A stretch of DNA of 64,000 nt from Micavibrio aeruginosavorus_D (GCF_051245535.1 NZ_CP195303.1:1922001-1986000), one strand, 5' to 3'; counted from the first letter of the stretch, positions 42,071 to 52,034 are shown. Numbers and translations: made by a program. The notes: generated by a model from the sequence alone, not told the origin.

Positions 42071-43864
42071 TTAGAACCCTGATGCATCCAGCGCCATCAC
42101 ACTATCCGCCCCGGCCATCGCCTGTTTAAAGCGGAAATCCGTTTCCGGCAGGATGCGGTCATAGAAGAAGCGCGCGGTTTTCAGTTTGCTTTCATAAAAA
42201 TCCGCCTTGTCGCCAGCGCCAGCGGCCAGCTTTTCATTCGCGGCCTTCGCCATGCGGGCCCACATGTAGGCCAGCGCGACGAGCGCGAACATGCGCAGAT
42301 AATCCGATGCCGCCGCCCCCGCTTCGTTCGGGTTTTTCAGACCTTTTTGCGCAACCATCGCCGTTGCCTGTTGCAACTTGACGAAGGATTTGGCCAGCGG
42401 GAACACGAAATCCTGCATCGCTGGATCGGCTTGGTTTTCTTCGATGAACTGCCCCACCGGGTGGAAGAAGCGGCGCAAATAACGGCCGTAATTCGCGCTC
42501 ATCTTCCGGCCGACCAGATCCATCGCCTGAATGCCGTTGGTGCCTTCATACAGCAGAGAGATCCGCGCATCGCGCACATATTGTTCCACGCCATGTTCCC
42601 AGATATAGCCATGCCCGCCATAAACCTGCACCGCCATGTTGGCGATTTCAAAGCCCATATCGGTCTGGTATGCCTTCACAATCGGGGTCAGCAAAGCGAC
42701 CAGATCATCAGCCGCTTCACGCTGCACCGGGTCCGGGTGGCGTTCGGCGATATCCAGATGCATACCCGCCCAATACGCCAGCGCGCGGCACCCTTCCGTC
42801 ACAGCCTTGCCAGTCATCAGCATCCGGCGCACATCCGGATGCACGATAATCGGGTCCGCCGGTTTTTGCGGTTCTGCAGGTCCGGTCAAAGCGCGCATTT
42901 GCAGGCGTTCCTTGGCATAGTTCAGCGCGTTTTGGTACGCGACCTCGGCAATGCCCAACCCTTGCATCCCCACGCCCAGACGGGCGGTGTTCATCATGGT
43001 GAACATGGCGCGCATACCCTTATGCGGTTCACCCACCAGCCAGCCGGTTGCGCCATCAAAATTCATAACGCAGGTGGCGGACCCCTTGATCCCCATTTTA
43101 TGTTCGATGGACCCACAGGCGACACCGTTGCGCGCGCCAACATCGCCATTATCCTTCGGCATGAATTTCGGCACGACGAACAGGGAAATGCCCTTTACTC
43201 CCTCTGGCGCATCCGGCAATTTCGCCAGAACCAGATGAATGATATTGCTGGTCAGATCATGTTCACCGGCGGAGATGAAAATTTTCGTCCCCGTAATCGC
43301 AAACGATCCATCGCCATTCGGGATGGCCTTGGTTTTGATCAGGCCCAGATCGGTGCCGCAATGCGGTTCGGTCAGACACATGGTACCGGACCATTCGCCC
43401 GTGACCAGTTTCGGCAAGTACGTGTCTTTCAACACGTCGGTGCCGTGCAGATGCAGCGCGTTATACGCCCCTTCGGACAGGCCCGGATACATGCCGAACG
43501 ACATGTTGGCGGAGCAGATCATTTCCTGCAGCACGAAATTCACGGTCGCGGGCATGCCCATGCCGCCATAGGCCGGATCGGCGGCCAATGCGGTCCAACC
43601 ACCTTCGGTAAAGGCCTTGTACGCATCCTTGAACCCGGAGGGCGTGCGCACGACACCGTTTTCGAATGTGCAGCCTTCTTTGTCCCCCGACTGGTTCAGC
43701 GGGAACAGGATGTCCTGACAAATCGCGGCACCGCCTTCGATGATCTGGTCGATCATGTCGGGTGTGGCCTCTTCATAGCCCGGCAAGGTGGAGAGTTTTT
43801 CAACCCCCAGAACATCATTCAAAACGAAGCGGATATTATCAAGCGGAGCGGTATAAACAGGCAT
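42071..43864 (-). CDS. Acyl-CoA dehydrogenase (long form, ~600 residues)
   Basis: 597 residues. FAD-dependent first step of beta-oxidation. The N- and middle domains include MCLTEPHCGTDLGLIKT and the substrate/FAD loop KIFISAGEHD. The catalytic glutamate is in LLYEGTNGIQAMDLVGRK, and VQVYGGHGYIWEHGVEQYVRDARI is the FAD-binding signature. The extra C-terminal ~120 residues are the helical domain of the AcdH/FadE-like long forms. AAGGA precedes the ATG. It lies on the same strand as the thiolase and the multifunctional dehydrogenase/hydratase further upstream, so the three give a near-complete cycle. Confidence 0.95.
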   Translation of the reverse strand: MPVYTAPLDNIRFVLNDVLGVEKLSTLPGYEEATPDMIDQIIEGGAAICQDILFPLNQSGDKEGCTFENGVVRTPSGFKDAYKAFTEGGWTALAADPAYGGMGMPATVNFVLQEMICSANMSFGMYPGLSEGAYNALHLHGTDVLKDTYLPKLVTGEWSGTMCLTEPHCGTDLGLIKTKAIPNGDGSFAITGTKIFISAGEHDLTSNIIHLVLAKLPDAPEGVKGISLFVVPKFMPKDNGDVGARNGVACGSIEHKMGIKGSATCVMNFDGATGWLVGEPHKGMRAMFTMMNTARLGVGMQGLGIAEVAYQNALNYAKERLQMRALTGPAEPQKPADPIIVHPDVRRMLMTGKAVTEGCRALAYWAGMHLDIAERHPDPVQREAADDLVALLTPIVKAYQTDMGFEIANMAVQVYGGHGYIWEHGVEQYVRDARISLLYEGTNGIQAMDLVGRKMSANYGRYLRRFFHPVGQFIEENQADPAMQDFVFPLAKSFVKLQQATAMVAQKGLKNPNEAGAAASDYLRMFALVALAYMWARMAKAANEKLAAGAGDKADFYESKLKTARFFYDRILPETDFRFKQAMAGADSVMALDASGF

Positions 43865-43894
43865 TTTTCAGGTTCCTTCTCAGGTTAAAACAGA

Positions 43895-44914
43895 TCATGC
43901 AGCGGATAACAAAAGTCCGTTGCGAATACGGCGCGTTTCATGGTGCATACGCGGGGCCTCATGCCCCCAATCGGCAAGCGTCATTGTCATGCCATCCCCG
44001 TTCGCGGAAAGATGCGTCACAGGAATAATGGATGACTTTGAAAATTCACTTAAGATTTGCAAGGCCGAGAGGGACAGCGGCATGATTTCATCATCACGCA
44101 AAGGCCCCGCATCGCCACCGCGTTCGGAAAAAACGAACACTTCGTTCACCGACCAGCCCGACTTTTGCGACAGATGGGCAATGGATAAGGCGGCCTGCAT
44201 CGCGCTGAGGCCCGTGAAGACCGCATTTTCAACCTTCACACCCGCGACATACGCGCCGTTATCCAACTCCAGAATCACCGTTTGCGATGTATGGCTGGCG
44301 TAATTCAGCGATTTCAAATCCGCAGCCCAGACGCGCAGAGCCGGAATTTCGTGCAGGTCATTTCGCACGGCACGACGCGCCAGCGCGGCCATATCCTGAT
44401 CCGGCGTGATCGTGGCAATGGCGCGTGCGCGCAGGGCAGAGGATTCGGCGTTGAAATTATCAAAGCTGAAAGAATCGGGCAGCAGATCATTCAACGCCGT
44501 ATCCACAACCCGGCCCGACAGGGCGCAATTATGCACGCGAATATCCAACGCCCGCGCAACACCCGCCAATTGCTGGCGGCAATTGCCGCAACAATGCGCC
44601 ACAATATCGCTTTCCGGGCCATGGTCATCAACACCGCCAATCACCCAGGCCGATTCAATGGCCACATCCGGCCCCAGCGTGGTGATCAGGGCGGACAACG
44701 CGCCTTCCTCCCCATGAACGCTTAAGCGATGTTCAACCGATTCAACATTCACGCCGGCAAAACCCAGAAACCCGGATGATGTTTTGACGATCAGAATGGC
44801 CCCGACGCGGTAGCCCGATGACGGCGCATGGGCCTTCATCCGCACGTCGCGCAACCACGGCATAATCGTTTTTTCATCCAGTGTCTGGAAAGACCGCACA
44901 AAATCCATGATCAT
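43895..44914 (-). CDS. cdd: Cytidine deaminase, two-domain (dimeric E. coli-like) form
   Basis: 339 residues. It converts cytidine or deoxycytidine to uridine forms. The N-terminal domain is catalytic: zinc ligand and proton shuttle HGE (His67, Glu69), then CGNC (Cys109, Cys112) followed by RQQ. The C-terminal domain keeps the fold (GAYVAGVKVENAVFTGLSAMQAAL) but not the zinc residues, as in E. coli Cdd. HGE in place of the common CAE/HAE is unusual. The ATG overlaps the upstream stop by 4 bases, so it is translationally coupled to the small gene at 44911. Confidence 0.88.
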   Translation of the reverse strand: MIMDFVRSFQTLDEKTIMPWLRDVRMKAHAPSSGYRVGAILIVKTSSGFLGFAGVNVESVEHRLSVHGEEGALSALITTLGPDVAIESAWVIGGVDDHGPESDIVAHCCGNCRQQLAGVARALDIRVHNCALSGRVVDTALNDLLPDSFSFDNFNAESSALRARAIATITPDQDMAALARRAVRNDLHEIPALRVWAADLKSLNYASHTSQTVILELDNGAYVAGVKVENAVFTGLSAMQAALSIAHLSQKSGWSVNEVFVFSERGGDAGPLRDDEIMPLSLSALQILSEFSKSSIIPVTHLSANGDGMTMTLADWGHEAPRMHHETRRIRNGLLLSAA

Positions 44915-45210
44915 TTATCCCGGTCGGCCAGCAAATCTTTGAGATGCTGCGCCACGCGGTCCTTGTCCATGTTGCGAATTTCATCGCGGGCTTTTTTCCC
45001 GGCGGAGCGGTTTTTTTCCTCAAGCGCGGCGGCAATTTTTTGCAATGTTTCTTCGCCGATTTCGGCGCGCGCCTTGCGCGCATTTTCCATCGCCTGCTCG
45101 CGTAATTTCATACTTTCGGGGGAGCGTTGCGGGGGCGCACCCGGCACGGCGGGCGTATCACCGCCGCCGCCTTTTTTGCCCTTGTCTTTGCCCTTTTTAA
45201 AAAAGCCCAT
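44911..45210 (-). CDS. Small charged helical protein of unknown function
   Basis: 99 residues from the ATG at 45210; a GTG at 45213 is also possible. The N-terminus is MGFFKKGKDKGKKGGGGD, then a Pro-rich link, then a highly charged helix (about 35-99) rich in Lys, Glu, Arg and Ala, likely coiled coil. The first residues resemble those of the protein start region at 48483 (MFGFFKKLNPSKG). It is tightly packed between the genes at 45217 and cdd (6-bp gap, 4-bp overlap). No family was recognised. Confidence 0.6.
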   Translation of the reverse strand: MGFFKKGKDKGKKGGGGDTPAVPGAPPQRSPESMKLREQAMENARKARAEIGEETLQKIAAALEEKNRSAGKKARDEIRNMDKDRVAQHLKDLLADRDK

Positions 45211-45216
45211 CACGTA

Positions 45217-46011
45217 TCAATAATCCACTTTGCGCAAAGCGCAGAGATTGGCCTGCACCTGACAGAACGACACCGCCGCACCATTCGTACCCGTGACGGG
45301 CGATGTGAGGGAGAACTGTTCGTTATTCACAAACATCACCGGATCGGTCGGATCATACGCCACACCCAGAACGAAATACGTCATCATATCCTGTGGCGTC
45401 ACACCCGTTTGTGACACCAGCGCCCAATCGCATGTCGTCATGTTACAGGGCATAAAATTCTGTGCGCGATCCCGCACAATGGTTTCCAACCCGACCCGTT
45501 CGCGTTTTTGCGGATTGGCCCAATACACATCACGCGCCGGATCATGCAGCACCCACTGCCCCGTATCCGCATCTTTGGTTTCCACCATCGGCGTGGACGG
45601 AAAACCGGGGGCGTAGCGGAACAATTCAACAATCCGCGCTTCGACTCCCGCGCGTTTTAACATCAATCCCATCAATTGTGCCGCGGTGGCGGGGTTGATC
45701 GCCGGGCGATCTTGGCTGTGTTTATTCACGTGCAACAACATGCCGCCAATGGTTTCGACCCACGCGCCACTGTTCCCGTTCAGGGGTTTTGTTTGATCAA
45801 TCTGCACATGCGCAGCCACAAATTGGCGGATGATATCCGGCCATTGCGCGGCCGGCGTATCGGCGGGCATATTGGTTGCCATGAACAGGGCATCAACCCC
45901 CTGATTCATGCGTTCGGAATCCAGTTGCGCGCCATAGCTTTTCAACAGGATCATGCCCAGCAGCCCAACCGCCCCCAGAATCAAGACCCAGAAAATGATG
46001 TGCTTTTTCAT
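45217..46011 (-). CDS. Membrane-anchored protein, possibly a degenerate transglutaminase-like fold
   Basis: 264 residues. An N-terminal anchor (IIFWVLILGAVGLLGMILL) leads to an exported domain. The pattern AAQLMGLMLKRAGVEARIVELF, then GQWVLHDPARDVYWANP, resembles the central part of transglutaminase-like proteins, where a Cys-containing helix precedes a strand with His and then Asp. The nucleophilic Cys position is not occupied (Ala/Gln), so an inactive relative is possible. It has four cysteines near the C-terminus (CNMTTC, FCQVQANLC). It is in an operon with the downstream small gene and cdd. Confidence 0.5.
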   Translation of the reverse strand: MKKHIIFWVLILGAVGLLGMILLKSYGAQLDSERMNQGVDALFMATNMPADTPAAQWPDIIRQFVAAHVQIDQTKPLNGNSGAWVETIGGMLLHVNKHSQDRPAINPATAAQLMGLMLKRAGVEARIVELFRYAPGFPSTPMVETKDADTGQWVLHDPARDVYWANPQKRERVGLETIVRDRAQNFMPCNMTTCDWALVSQTGVTPQDMMTYFVLGVAYDPTDPVMFVNNEQFSLTSPVTGTNGAAVSFCQVQANLCALRKVDY

Positions 46012-46026
46012 TTTTGGATTCGATCC

Positions 46027-48435
46027 TTAGTTCCGGAGCGGCTTGCCGGTGGATAGCATATTTTCAACGCGGGCCTGTGTGCCCTCGTTCTTCACCAGCT
46101 TCATGAATTCATAGATTTCCAGTTTCAGCAGATCCTGTTCACTGACCGGGGCGGTCCAATCGGCCTTGGCCCCACCGGACAACACCGCCGACAGGTGATC
46201 GGAGACGACCACATCATACGGTGTCGCCTTGCCCGATTTTTTGAAATCGGCCACGGCCATATCCAGCGCGACCTTGCCCGTCGGGCCCGGCAGGCGGATG
46301 GATTCAACCGGTGTCGGCGCGGCGTAGTTTTGCGCCAGCTCCAACGCCTTTTTCTTCGCATCGAACAACAGGCGATCACGGTTCATGGTGATGCCGTCGC
46401 GGTCACGGAAATATCCAATGTCTTTGGCTTCGGTCGCGGATTTGGCAACGGTCGCCGTGCCAATCACTTCGAACGCTTTGCGCACCGCACCCATCGGGGT
46501 GTTTTGCGGTGACATCCACAGGCGGTCGCCGCCGCCGATGGCTTTCTTGTATTGTTCGCGTTCTTTTTCCTGGAAGCGCAGGATCAATTCCTTGCACCCA
46601 CCCCAACCGGGGATCAAACCGACACCGACTTCGACCAAGCCACAATAGGTTTCGGCATGCGCCTGCACATGATCAGCATGCAGCAGGATTTCACACCCAC
46701 CGCCCAGCGCCATACCACTGGGGGCCGCGACAACCGGGAACGGCGCGTATTTCAGCGCCATATAAGCCTTCTGCCCGCCGGAGATCAATTCCTCAATCTG
46801 CGGCCACAGGCCGATATTCATGGCGAAGATCGCCAGACCGAGGTTTGCACCAGCGGAGAAATGCGTACCTTCGTTATAAATAACCAGCGCTTTCCACTCA
46901 CCCTTGCCATCGCCGATTTTTTTGATGGCGTGGTGGTAGACATCGAACACATCATTATCCAGCGCATTCATCTTGCCGGTAAATTCAACACACAAAACGC
47001 CATCACCCACATCCCACAGGGCGGCGGACGATGTTTTATAGAGCGGTTTGGAATAGAGTTTGATATCACGCAACAGCAAGACGCCTTCGGCGCGGACCAC
47101 ATTGTGATAGGCCCCATCGGTGCCGAAATATTGCATCTTGCCGTTTTCAACGCGGTAGAATGACCCGCTGCCCACCTTCTGCACCAGCGCCGGAACGGTT
47201 TTACCCTCGGCCTTCAACGCATCGGCAAACCATTGCGCGCCCAGCGCGTCGATCATTTCAAACGGACCGAATTTCCAGTTATAGCCAAGACGCATCGCTT
47301 CATCGACATCGGCGATTGAATCGGCAATATCCGGCACCAGCGACGCGGCATAGGCCAGCGTATCGCGCAGAACAGCCCACGCATAACGGCCACCCGCATC
47401 ATCGGTGGTGACGACGGCGCGCAAACCGGCTTTACCCGCATCAACGGAATCCAGACGCGGTTTATCCGCCTTGCGATAGGCCGATTCACTGAAAGACGGC
47501 GCGGTGATATCGAACGCCTGCTTTTCTTTCTTCCCGCCCGTGGTATCGAGGCGGTAGAAACCACCCTTGCCCTTACGCCCCGTATAACCCGCGGCGATCA
47601 TGCCCTTGATAAAATCAAAATCACGCGAAATGCGGCGATATTCATCGCCCTCCGGCAACGTGGACAGCAGCGATTGTGCCAGATGCGGCATCAAATCAAT
47701 CCCGACCAGATCGATCAAACCAAACACACCCGTTTTCGGGATGCCGACCGGTTTGGACAACACGGCGTCGGCCACTTCCACGCTGACCTTCTGATCCACG
47801 GCGTGGTTCAGGGAGGCCTGCAGCCAGAATGTGCCGATACGGTTGGCGATAAAGCCCGGCGTGTCATGGCATTCCACAACACCCTTGCCCAATTGAACAT
47901 CACAGAAATCACGCACCAGTTTGATTGCGTCTTTGCGCGTTTTCGGACCCGTCACCAGTTCCAGCAAACGCATATAGCGCGGCGGGTTAAAGAAGTGCGT
48001 GATCATAAAATCCTTTGCCAGCGCATCACCAAACGGTTCCACCAGCAAATGCAGCGGAATGGTCGATGTGTTGGACGAAATGACGGAGCCCGGTTTGCGA
48101 TGCGCCTGCAATTTTTCATACGTCGCATGTTTGATTTTCAAATCTTCCAGAACGACTTCGACGATCCAATCGCAATCGGACAGCAGCGCGAGATCATCCT
48201 CCATATTCCCCGGCGTGATCAGCTTGGCATTGCGCTTCGACATAAACGGGGCCGGATCGGCCTTCAACATTTTTTCGATGGCACCCTTGGCCAGCATGGA
48301 GCGGTCCGCCGCATCTTTCGGCACGATATCCAGCAAGACCACCGGGATGCCCGCATTGGCGATTTGCGCCGCGATGCCCGACCCCATAACACCCGATCCG
48401 ATAACGGCCACTTTTTGGATGGAGGAATTGCTCAT
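46027..48435 (-). CDS. 3-hydroxyacyl-CoA dehydrogenase / enoyl-CoA hydratase fusion (FadN-like)
   Basis: 802 residues from the ATG at 48435 (weak AAGGGA). The frame is open to 48870, but that would overlap the upstream gene. Order of domains: NAD-binding VIGSGVMGSGIAAQIANAG at the N-terminus, the two 3HCDH C-terminal domains (with PGFIANRIG), and then an enoyl-CoA hydratase domain (FSAGANLGL oxyanion region, MALGGGCEILLHAD). The dehydrogenase-first order is that of FadN rather than FadB. It catalyses steps two and three of beta-oxidation; the thiolase 1.7 kb upstream and the acyl-CoA dehydrogenase 2.2 kb downstream supply the others. Confidence 0.93.
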   Translation of the reverse strand: MSNSSIQKVAVIGSGVMGSGIAAQIANAGIPVVLLDIVPKDAADRSMLAKGAIEKMLKADPAPFMSKRNAKLITPGNMEDDLALLSDCDWIVEVVLEDLKIKHATYEKLQAHRKPGSVISSNTSTIPLHLLVEPFGDALAKDFMITHFFNPPRYMRLLELVTGPKTRKDAIKLVRDFCDVQLGKGVVECHDTPGFIANRIGTFWLQASLNHAVDQKVSVEVADAVLSKPVGIPKTGVFGLIDLVGIDLMPHLAQSLLSTLPEGDEYRRISRDFDFIKGMIAAGYTGRKGKGGFYRLDTTGGKKEKQAFDITAPSFSESAYRKADKPRLDSVDAGKAGLRAVVTTDDAGGRYAWAVLRDTLAYAASLVPDIADSIADVDEAMRLGYNWKFGPFEMIDALGAQWFADALKAEGKTVPALVQKVGSGSFYRVENGKMQYFGTDGAYHNVVRAEGVLLLRDIKLYSKPLYKTSSAALWDVGDGVLCVEFTGKMNALDNDVFDVYHHAIKKIGDGKGEWKALVIYNEGTHFSAGANLGLAIFAMNIGLWPQIEELISGGQKAYMALKYAPFPVVAAPSGMALGGGCEILLHADHVQAHAETYCGLVEVGVGLIPGWGGCKELILRFQEKEREQYKKAIGGGDRLWMSPQNTPMGAVRKAFEVIGTATVAKSATEAKDIGYFRDRDGITMNRDRLLFDAKKKALELAQNYAAPTPVESIRLPGPTGKVALDMAVADFKKSGKATPYDVVVSDHLSAVLSGGAKADWTAPVSEQDLLKLEIYEFMKLVKNEGTQARVENMLSTGKPLRN

Positions 48436-48616
48436 GGTTTTGGTCCCTTTGGATGGATTGAGTTTCTTGAAAAAGCCAAACATGGTGTGCCGATTCTGAT
48501 GAAAAACGGTGGAAGGCGGGAGCGACGCAAAAGATTCAAGCGCCGTGAATAAGATAGGCTGCGCCAGCCGGTTTGTACAGTCGCGGCACGCAAAACAAGC
48601 TTTAAAAAGCGGTTTC

Positions 48617-49915
48617 TTAAGACGCCGCGATGGAGGATGCGGCAGATTGCGGGGTGGGTGTCGATCCGGTTGCGGATGTATTGTCATCCGCCCCGTCTTC
48701 ATCACCCAAATCGACCCCTTCGATCTCGGCCTGCGCGACATTTTTGTGATAATCGCGTTGCAGGACGCGGAATTCCTCGACCACTTTGGCGGATTCGCGG
48801 ATGATGGTGGGAACCTCGCCAAAGAAGTTATTTTGTAAATAGCGGGTTCGGTTGATAACGGTGGATTCATATTCCCGCACCGCCCCCATATCCGCCAAAG
48901 GCCGGATCAGGCCGGAGAGCATTTTCCGATAAAGCGTCATCAGGTTTTCCAGTGACCCAATCACCATCATCTTGTCCCGCAAATGCGACAGCGTGCCGAG
49001 TTTAAATTCCATATAAGGCATGCTGTACTTCATCACGAATCCGTTGATTTTGCGGATTTCCTGCGCCTGCGCCTCCATCACCAACCCCAGTTCGGCGGCG
49101 CGCAGGAACAGTCGTTTTTCTTCGTCCTGTAAATCGGATTGGTGTTGATCGTAAAAATTGACCAGCCGGGTCAGGGTTTGATCCAGAACCTGACGCACGG
49201 CATCGGGCCGTTCGGCCCCGAAACGCAATTTCCCTTCCAATGCGGCCTTGGCCACGGTGCGGGCGCGTTTCATGTCACCGATGCGCAAGGATGCCCGCAG
49301 GGACCGTTCCATGCCTTCGGCCTCCACCGGGCCGTACAACGCCTCCAGCGATTTGGTCACCACCACCCAGTCATTTTCCATGCTGGCCAACAAATCACGG
49401 GCGGTGCCAAAACGTAATTTATAATCCAGCAATTCGGCTTTGCGTTTTTCATACCGGGCCATCATCACGCCCGCATCCGCCGTCCATTTGATCTTGCGGC
49501 CCGAAATGTCCAGTGCCTTGGATTTATCGTTGCGAATACCATCGCGCACCAACGTCGTAAAACGGTTGATGTGCATATAGGCCACGGCAAAATTGGTGAT
49601 ATTGCCCTGTAGTCCGCGCAGGACGTTGCGGGCCTCGGCCTTCAAACGGGTGGCATCCGGGTGGTCTTTCGGGCGGCCGGGAATTTTCATCTGGGCCTTC
49701 ACATCATGGGCGGCCCATTGCATGGCGTAATCGAAAAATTGCTGGAACAGGGTTTTGAGTTCTTGCTCCTGCGCTTTCACCTGCGCCTCGTCATAACTTT
49801 CGGAGGCGGCGGACACGATGCCGTGGACCCGTTCCATAAAACCGCGTTCAACCGCATCAAAATCGGTTGCGTCCGTCAAACCCAGGGATGTCAACAATGT
49901 GACGACAGCACTCAA
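48617..49915 (-). CDS. Helical protein of unknown function
   Basis: 432 residues from a TTG start at 49915; no strong ribosome-binding site is visible. The protein is almost all helical and soluble, with charged segments suggesting a long helical-repeat fold (e.g. LRIGDMKRARTVAKAALEGK, LENLMTLYRKMLSGLIRPL). The C-terminus is an acidic, Ser/Thr-rich tail. Part of the N-terminus is basic and Gln-rich. It lies between the thiolase and the FadN-like gene on the same strand but with gaps of about 240 and 180 bp, so it may be independently expressed. No family was recognised. Confidence 0.65.
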   Translation of the reverse strand: MSAVVTLLTSLGLTDATDFDAVERGFMERVHGIVSAASESYDEAQVKAQEQELKTLFQQFFDYAMQWAAHDVKAQMKIPGRPKDHPDATRLKAEARNVLRGLQGNITNFAVAYMHINRFTTLVRDGIRNDKSKALDISGRKIKWTADAGVMMARYEKRKAELLDYKLRFGTARDLLASMENDWVVVTKSLEALYGPVEAEGMERSLRASLRIGDMKRARTVAKAALEGKLRFGAERPDAVRQVLDQTLTRLVNFYDQHQSDLQDEEKRLFLRAAELGLVMEAQAQEIRKINGFVMKYSMPYMEFKLGTLSHLRDKMMVIGSLENLMTLYRKMLSGLIRPLADMGAVREYESTVINRTRYLQNNFFGEVPTIIRESAKVVEEFRVLQRDYHKNVAQAEIEGVDLGDEDGADDNTSATGSTPTPQSAASSIAAS

Positions 49916-50075
49916 TACGCAGAAACCCCACCTCGATCAGTAACCTCAAAATCCCCGCCCGCAGGGGGATGGCGGGCCTTTGCTGCACCGCCGCACCACA
50001 CAATGGTAAACGATCCCCGTAAACATGATGTAAACGTTAACGCACCATCTTTGACTGAAATGAAGGAAAAATGGC

Positions 50076-50109
50076 CAAAAACAAGGCCGGAAGGTTGCCC
50101 CTCCGGCCT
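50076..50109 (-). terminator. Rho-independent terminator of the thiolase gene
   Basis: AGGCCGGA (50084-50091) pairs with TCCGGCCT (50102-50109). On the minus strand it is followed by TTGTTTTT. It lies about 50 bp after the thiolase stop. Confidence 0.85.
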
Positions 50110-50156
50110 GAATTTTTGCCTTTTGCCTGCGCAAAAGGATAGGGCGCGCACTGTGC

Positions 50157-51284
50157 TTAGGCCGCTTCCAGAATAATCGCCGTGCCCTGACCGCCACCGA
50201 TACACATGGTGGCCAGACCGGTTTTGATGCCTTCGCGTTGCATCAGGCTGGCCAGTTTGCCGGTGATCCGAGCACCGGAGGCGCCCAGCGGGTGGCCCAG
50301 TGCGATGGCACCGCCATCGATGTTCAGGCGAGATTGATCAATGCCCAGTTCCTTCACCACCGACAAGGATTGCGCGGCAAAGGCTTCGTTCAATTCAAAC
50401 AGGCCGATATCCTTGATCGACAGACCCGCACGGGCCAGCGCCTTCTGCGAGGACGGCACCGGGCCGATGCCCATGATTTCCGCCGCACAACCAGACACGC
50501 CGATCGATTTGATCCGCGCCATGATTGGCAAATTATGTTTGCGGGCATAGGACTCAGAAGTGACCAGCACCGCCGCGGCCCCATCAGTCAGCGGCGAAGA
50601 CGTGCCCGCCGTCACCGTACCATCGGACAGGAAGGCCGGTTTCAAACCGGACAGAATTTCGAGTGTGGTTTCGCCACGGATAATGCCATCGGTTTTAATA
50701 TCGCCAATCGGCACGATTTCCGCATCGAATTTGCCAGAGGCTGCCGCCGCGGCGGCTTTCGCTTGGGATTTGGCGGCGAATTGATCCTGCTCACCGCGGG
50801 TAATTTGATATTTGCTGGCCAGATTTTCGGCGGTTTCACCCATGCTCATATAAGCCTGTGGGAAGGTTTTGGCCAAAGTCGGGTTCGGCATCGGGTTAAA
50901 ACCACCCATTGGAATGCGCGTCATCGATTCAACACCGGCGCAGATGAACACATCGCCCGCGCCCATGGCAATCGCCCCGGCCGCCATGTGGATCGCCGTC
51001 ATGGACGAGCCACAGAAGCGGTTCATCGTCACACCGCCCACCGATACCGGCAGACCCGCCAACTGGACCACGATACGGGCCAGGTTAAAGCCCTGCTCCG
51101 CCTCAGGGAAGGCACAGCCCATAATCAGATCTTCGATATCTTCCGGCTTCACGCCCGTTTCTTTTACCAAGGCGCTGATCACAGCGGCGGCAATGTCATC
51201 GGGACGCACTTTTGCCAGGGCGCCCTTGGTCGCCAAATGCATCGGGCTGCGTTTAAAGCCACAAATTACGGCTGTTTCTGTCAT
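50157..51284 (-). CDS. Acetyl-CoA acyltransferase (thiolase)
   Basis: 375 residues from the ATG at 51284, which has GGAGGG eight bases upstream; the frame is open to 51362. It cleaves 3-ketoacyl-CoA with CoA in the last step of beta-oxidation. Catalytic residues are present: the nucleophile Cys91 in MNRFCGSS, the His of GHPLGASGAR, the second Cys in MCIGGGQG, and NEAFA in the loop. The sequence fits the FadA/FadI-like degradative class more than biosynthetic PhaA, but that is a judgement by eye. It is divergent from the FYDLN gene, with 324 bp between. Confidence 0.94.
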   Translation of the reverse strand: MTETAVICGFKRSPMHLATKGALAKVRPDDIAAAVISALVKETGVKPEDIEDLIMGCAFPEAEQGFNLARIVVQLAGLPVSVGGVTMNRFCGSSMTAIHMAAGAIAMGAGDVFICAGVESMTRIPMGGFNPMPNPTLAKTFPQAYMSMGETAENLASKYQITRGEQDQFAAKSQAKAAAAAASGKFDAEIVPIGDIKTDGIIRGETTLEILSGLKPAFLSDGTVTAGTSSPLTDGAAAVLVTSESYARKHNLPIMARIKSIGVSGCAAEIMGIGPVPSSQKALARAGLSIKDIGLFELNEAFAAQSLSVVKELGIDQSRLNIDGGAIALGHPLGASGARITGKLASLMQREGIKTGLATMCIGGGQGTAIILEAA

Positions 51285-51608
51285 CTTGTAACCCTCCGGA
51301 TAGATGGGAAATGACCCCGGGAACCCGGAAACGGGTGGGGTGAGTCGGTTTGTCCGTCCCATACATTACAGGGATATAGGGTGTGAATCTATGGGTTTCG
51401 AGGGGGGCACCATACAACCAGACCCTCAAAACCGCACAGGGCTCCCCCTTGTCCATCCCCTGCCCAGCCCCCGCCTTTTCTCTTTGACATTCCGTTTGAC
51501 TCCCGGGACAATTCCGGGCATCACCTATCCCTATCAGGGGAATACGGGAAATTACGAAAAAACCGCCCCGAACCCCGATCCGATTTTTATTGAAGGAGAC
51601 TTAAGTCA
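51285..51608. promoter_or_regulatory. Divergent intergenic region, thiolase / FYDLN gene
   Basis: 324 bp hold the ribosome-binding sites GGAGGG (thiolase) and AAGGAG (51593-51598, for the FYDLN gene) and must contain both promoters. TTGACATTCC near 51485 is a -35-like element on the plus strand, but I cannot pair it confidently. No other gene is visible. Confidence 0.4.
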
Positions 51609-52034
51609 GTGGCCACCGCAACCGACAAGAAGGGCATGAAACGCATCTGCAACAGCTGCAGCGCCCGTTTTTACGATTTCAACAAACGCCCGGTGATCTG
51701 CCCGAATTGCGCGGCGGAATTTACCGGCGAAGTGAAGCTGAAAGCGCGCCGTAGCCGCGCCATCGCCAATGACGAAGGTCAAGTGAGCCCGGCCGCCGCC
51801 GCCGATGCGGACGAAGCCGCCGAAGAAACAGAAGATGAAGACGAAATCGAACAGGAAGACGATACCGTCAGCCTGGACGAAGTCGAAGAGCTGGAAGAAG
51901 CCGAAGCGGATGAGCCCGCCGAAGATGATATTGAGATCGACGACGATCTGGATATCGAAGATGATCTGGACGAAGACGATCTGGATGATGATGATTTCGA
52001 CGACGAAGATGAAGACGAGGACGACGAAGACTAA
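51609..52034 (+). CDS. FYDLN-type acidic zinc-ribbon protein
   Basis: 141 residues from a GTG start; AAGGAG lies about 11 bases upstream. The N-terminus is a small zinc ribbon, RICNSC ... VICPNC (Cys14, Cys17, Cys31, Cys34), around the family signature RFYDFNKRP (FYDLN in most). After about residue 60 the chain is almost only Asp and Glu, ending DDEDEDEDDED. This family is typical of alphaproteobacteria and its function is unknown. The stop is directly followed by the prmA start with no gap, so the two are coupled. Confidence 0.9.
   Translation: MATATDKKGMKRICNSCSARFYDFNKRPVICPNCAAEFTGEVKLKARRSRAIANDEGQVSPAAAADADEAAEETEDEDEIEQEDDTVSLDEVEELEEAEADEPAEDDIEIDDDLDIEDDLDEDDLDDDDFDDEDEDEDDED

Noticed and set aside
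42347..43888. 513-codon open frame on the plus strand
   Set aside because: Antisense to the well-supported acyl-CoA dehydrogenase gene; biased composition and no recognisable motif.
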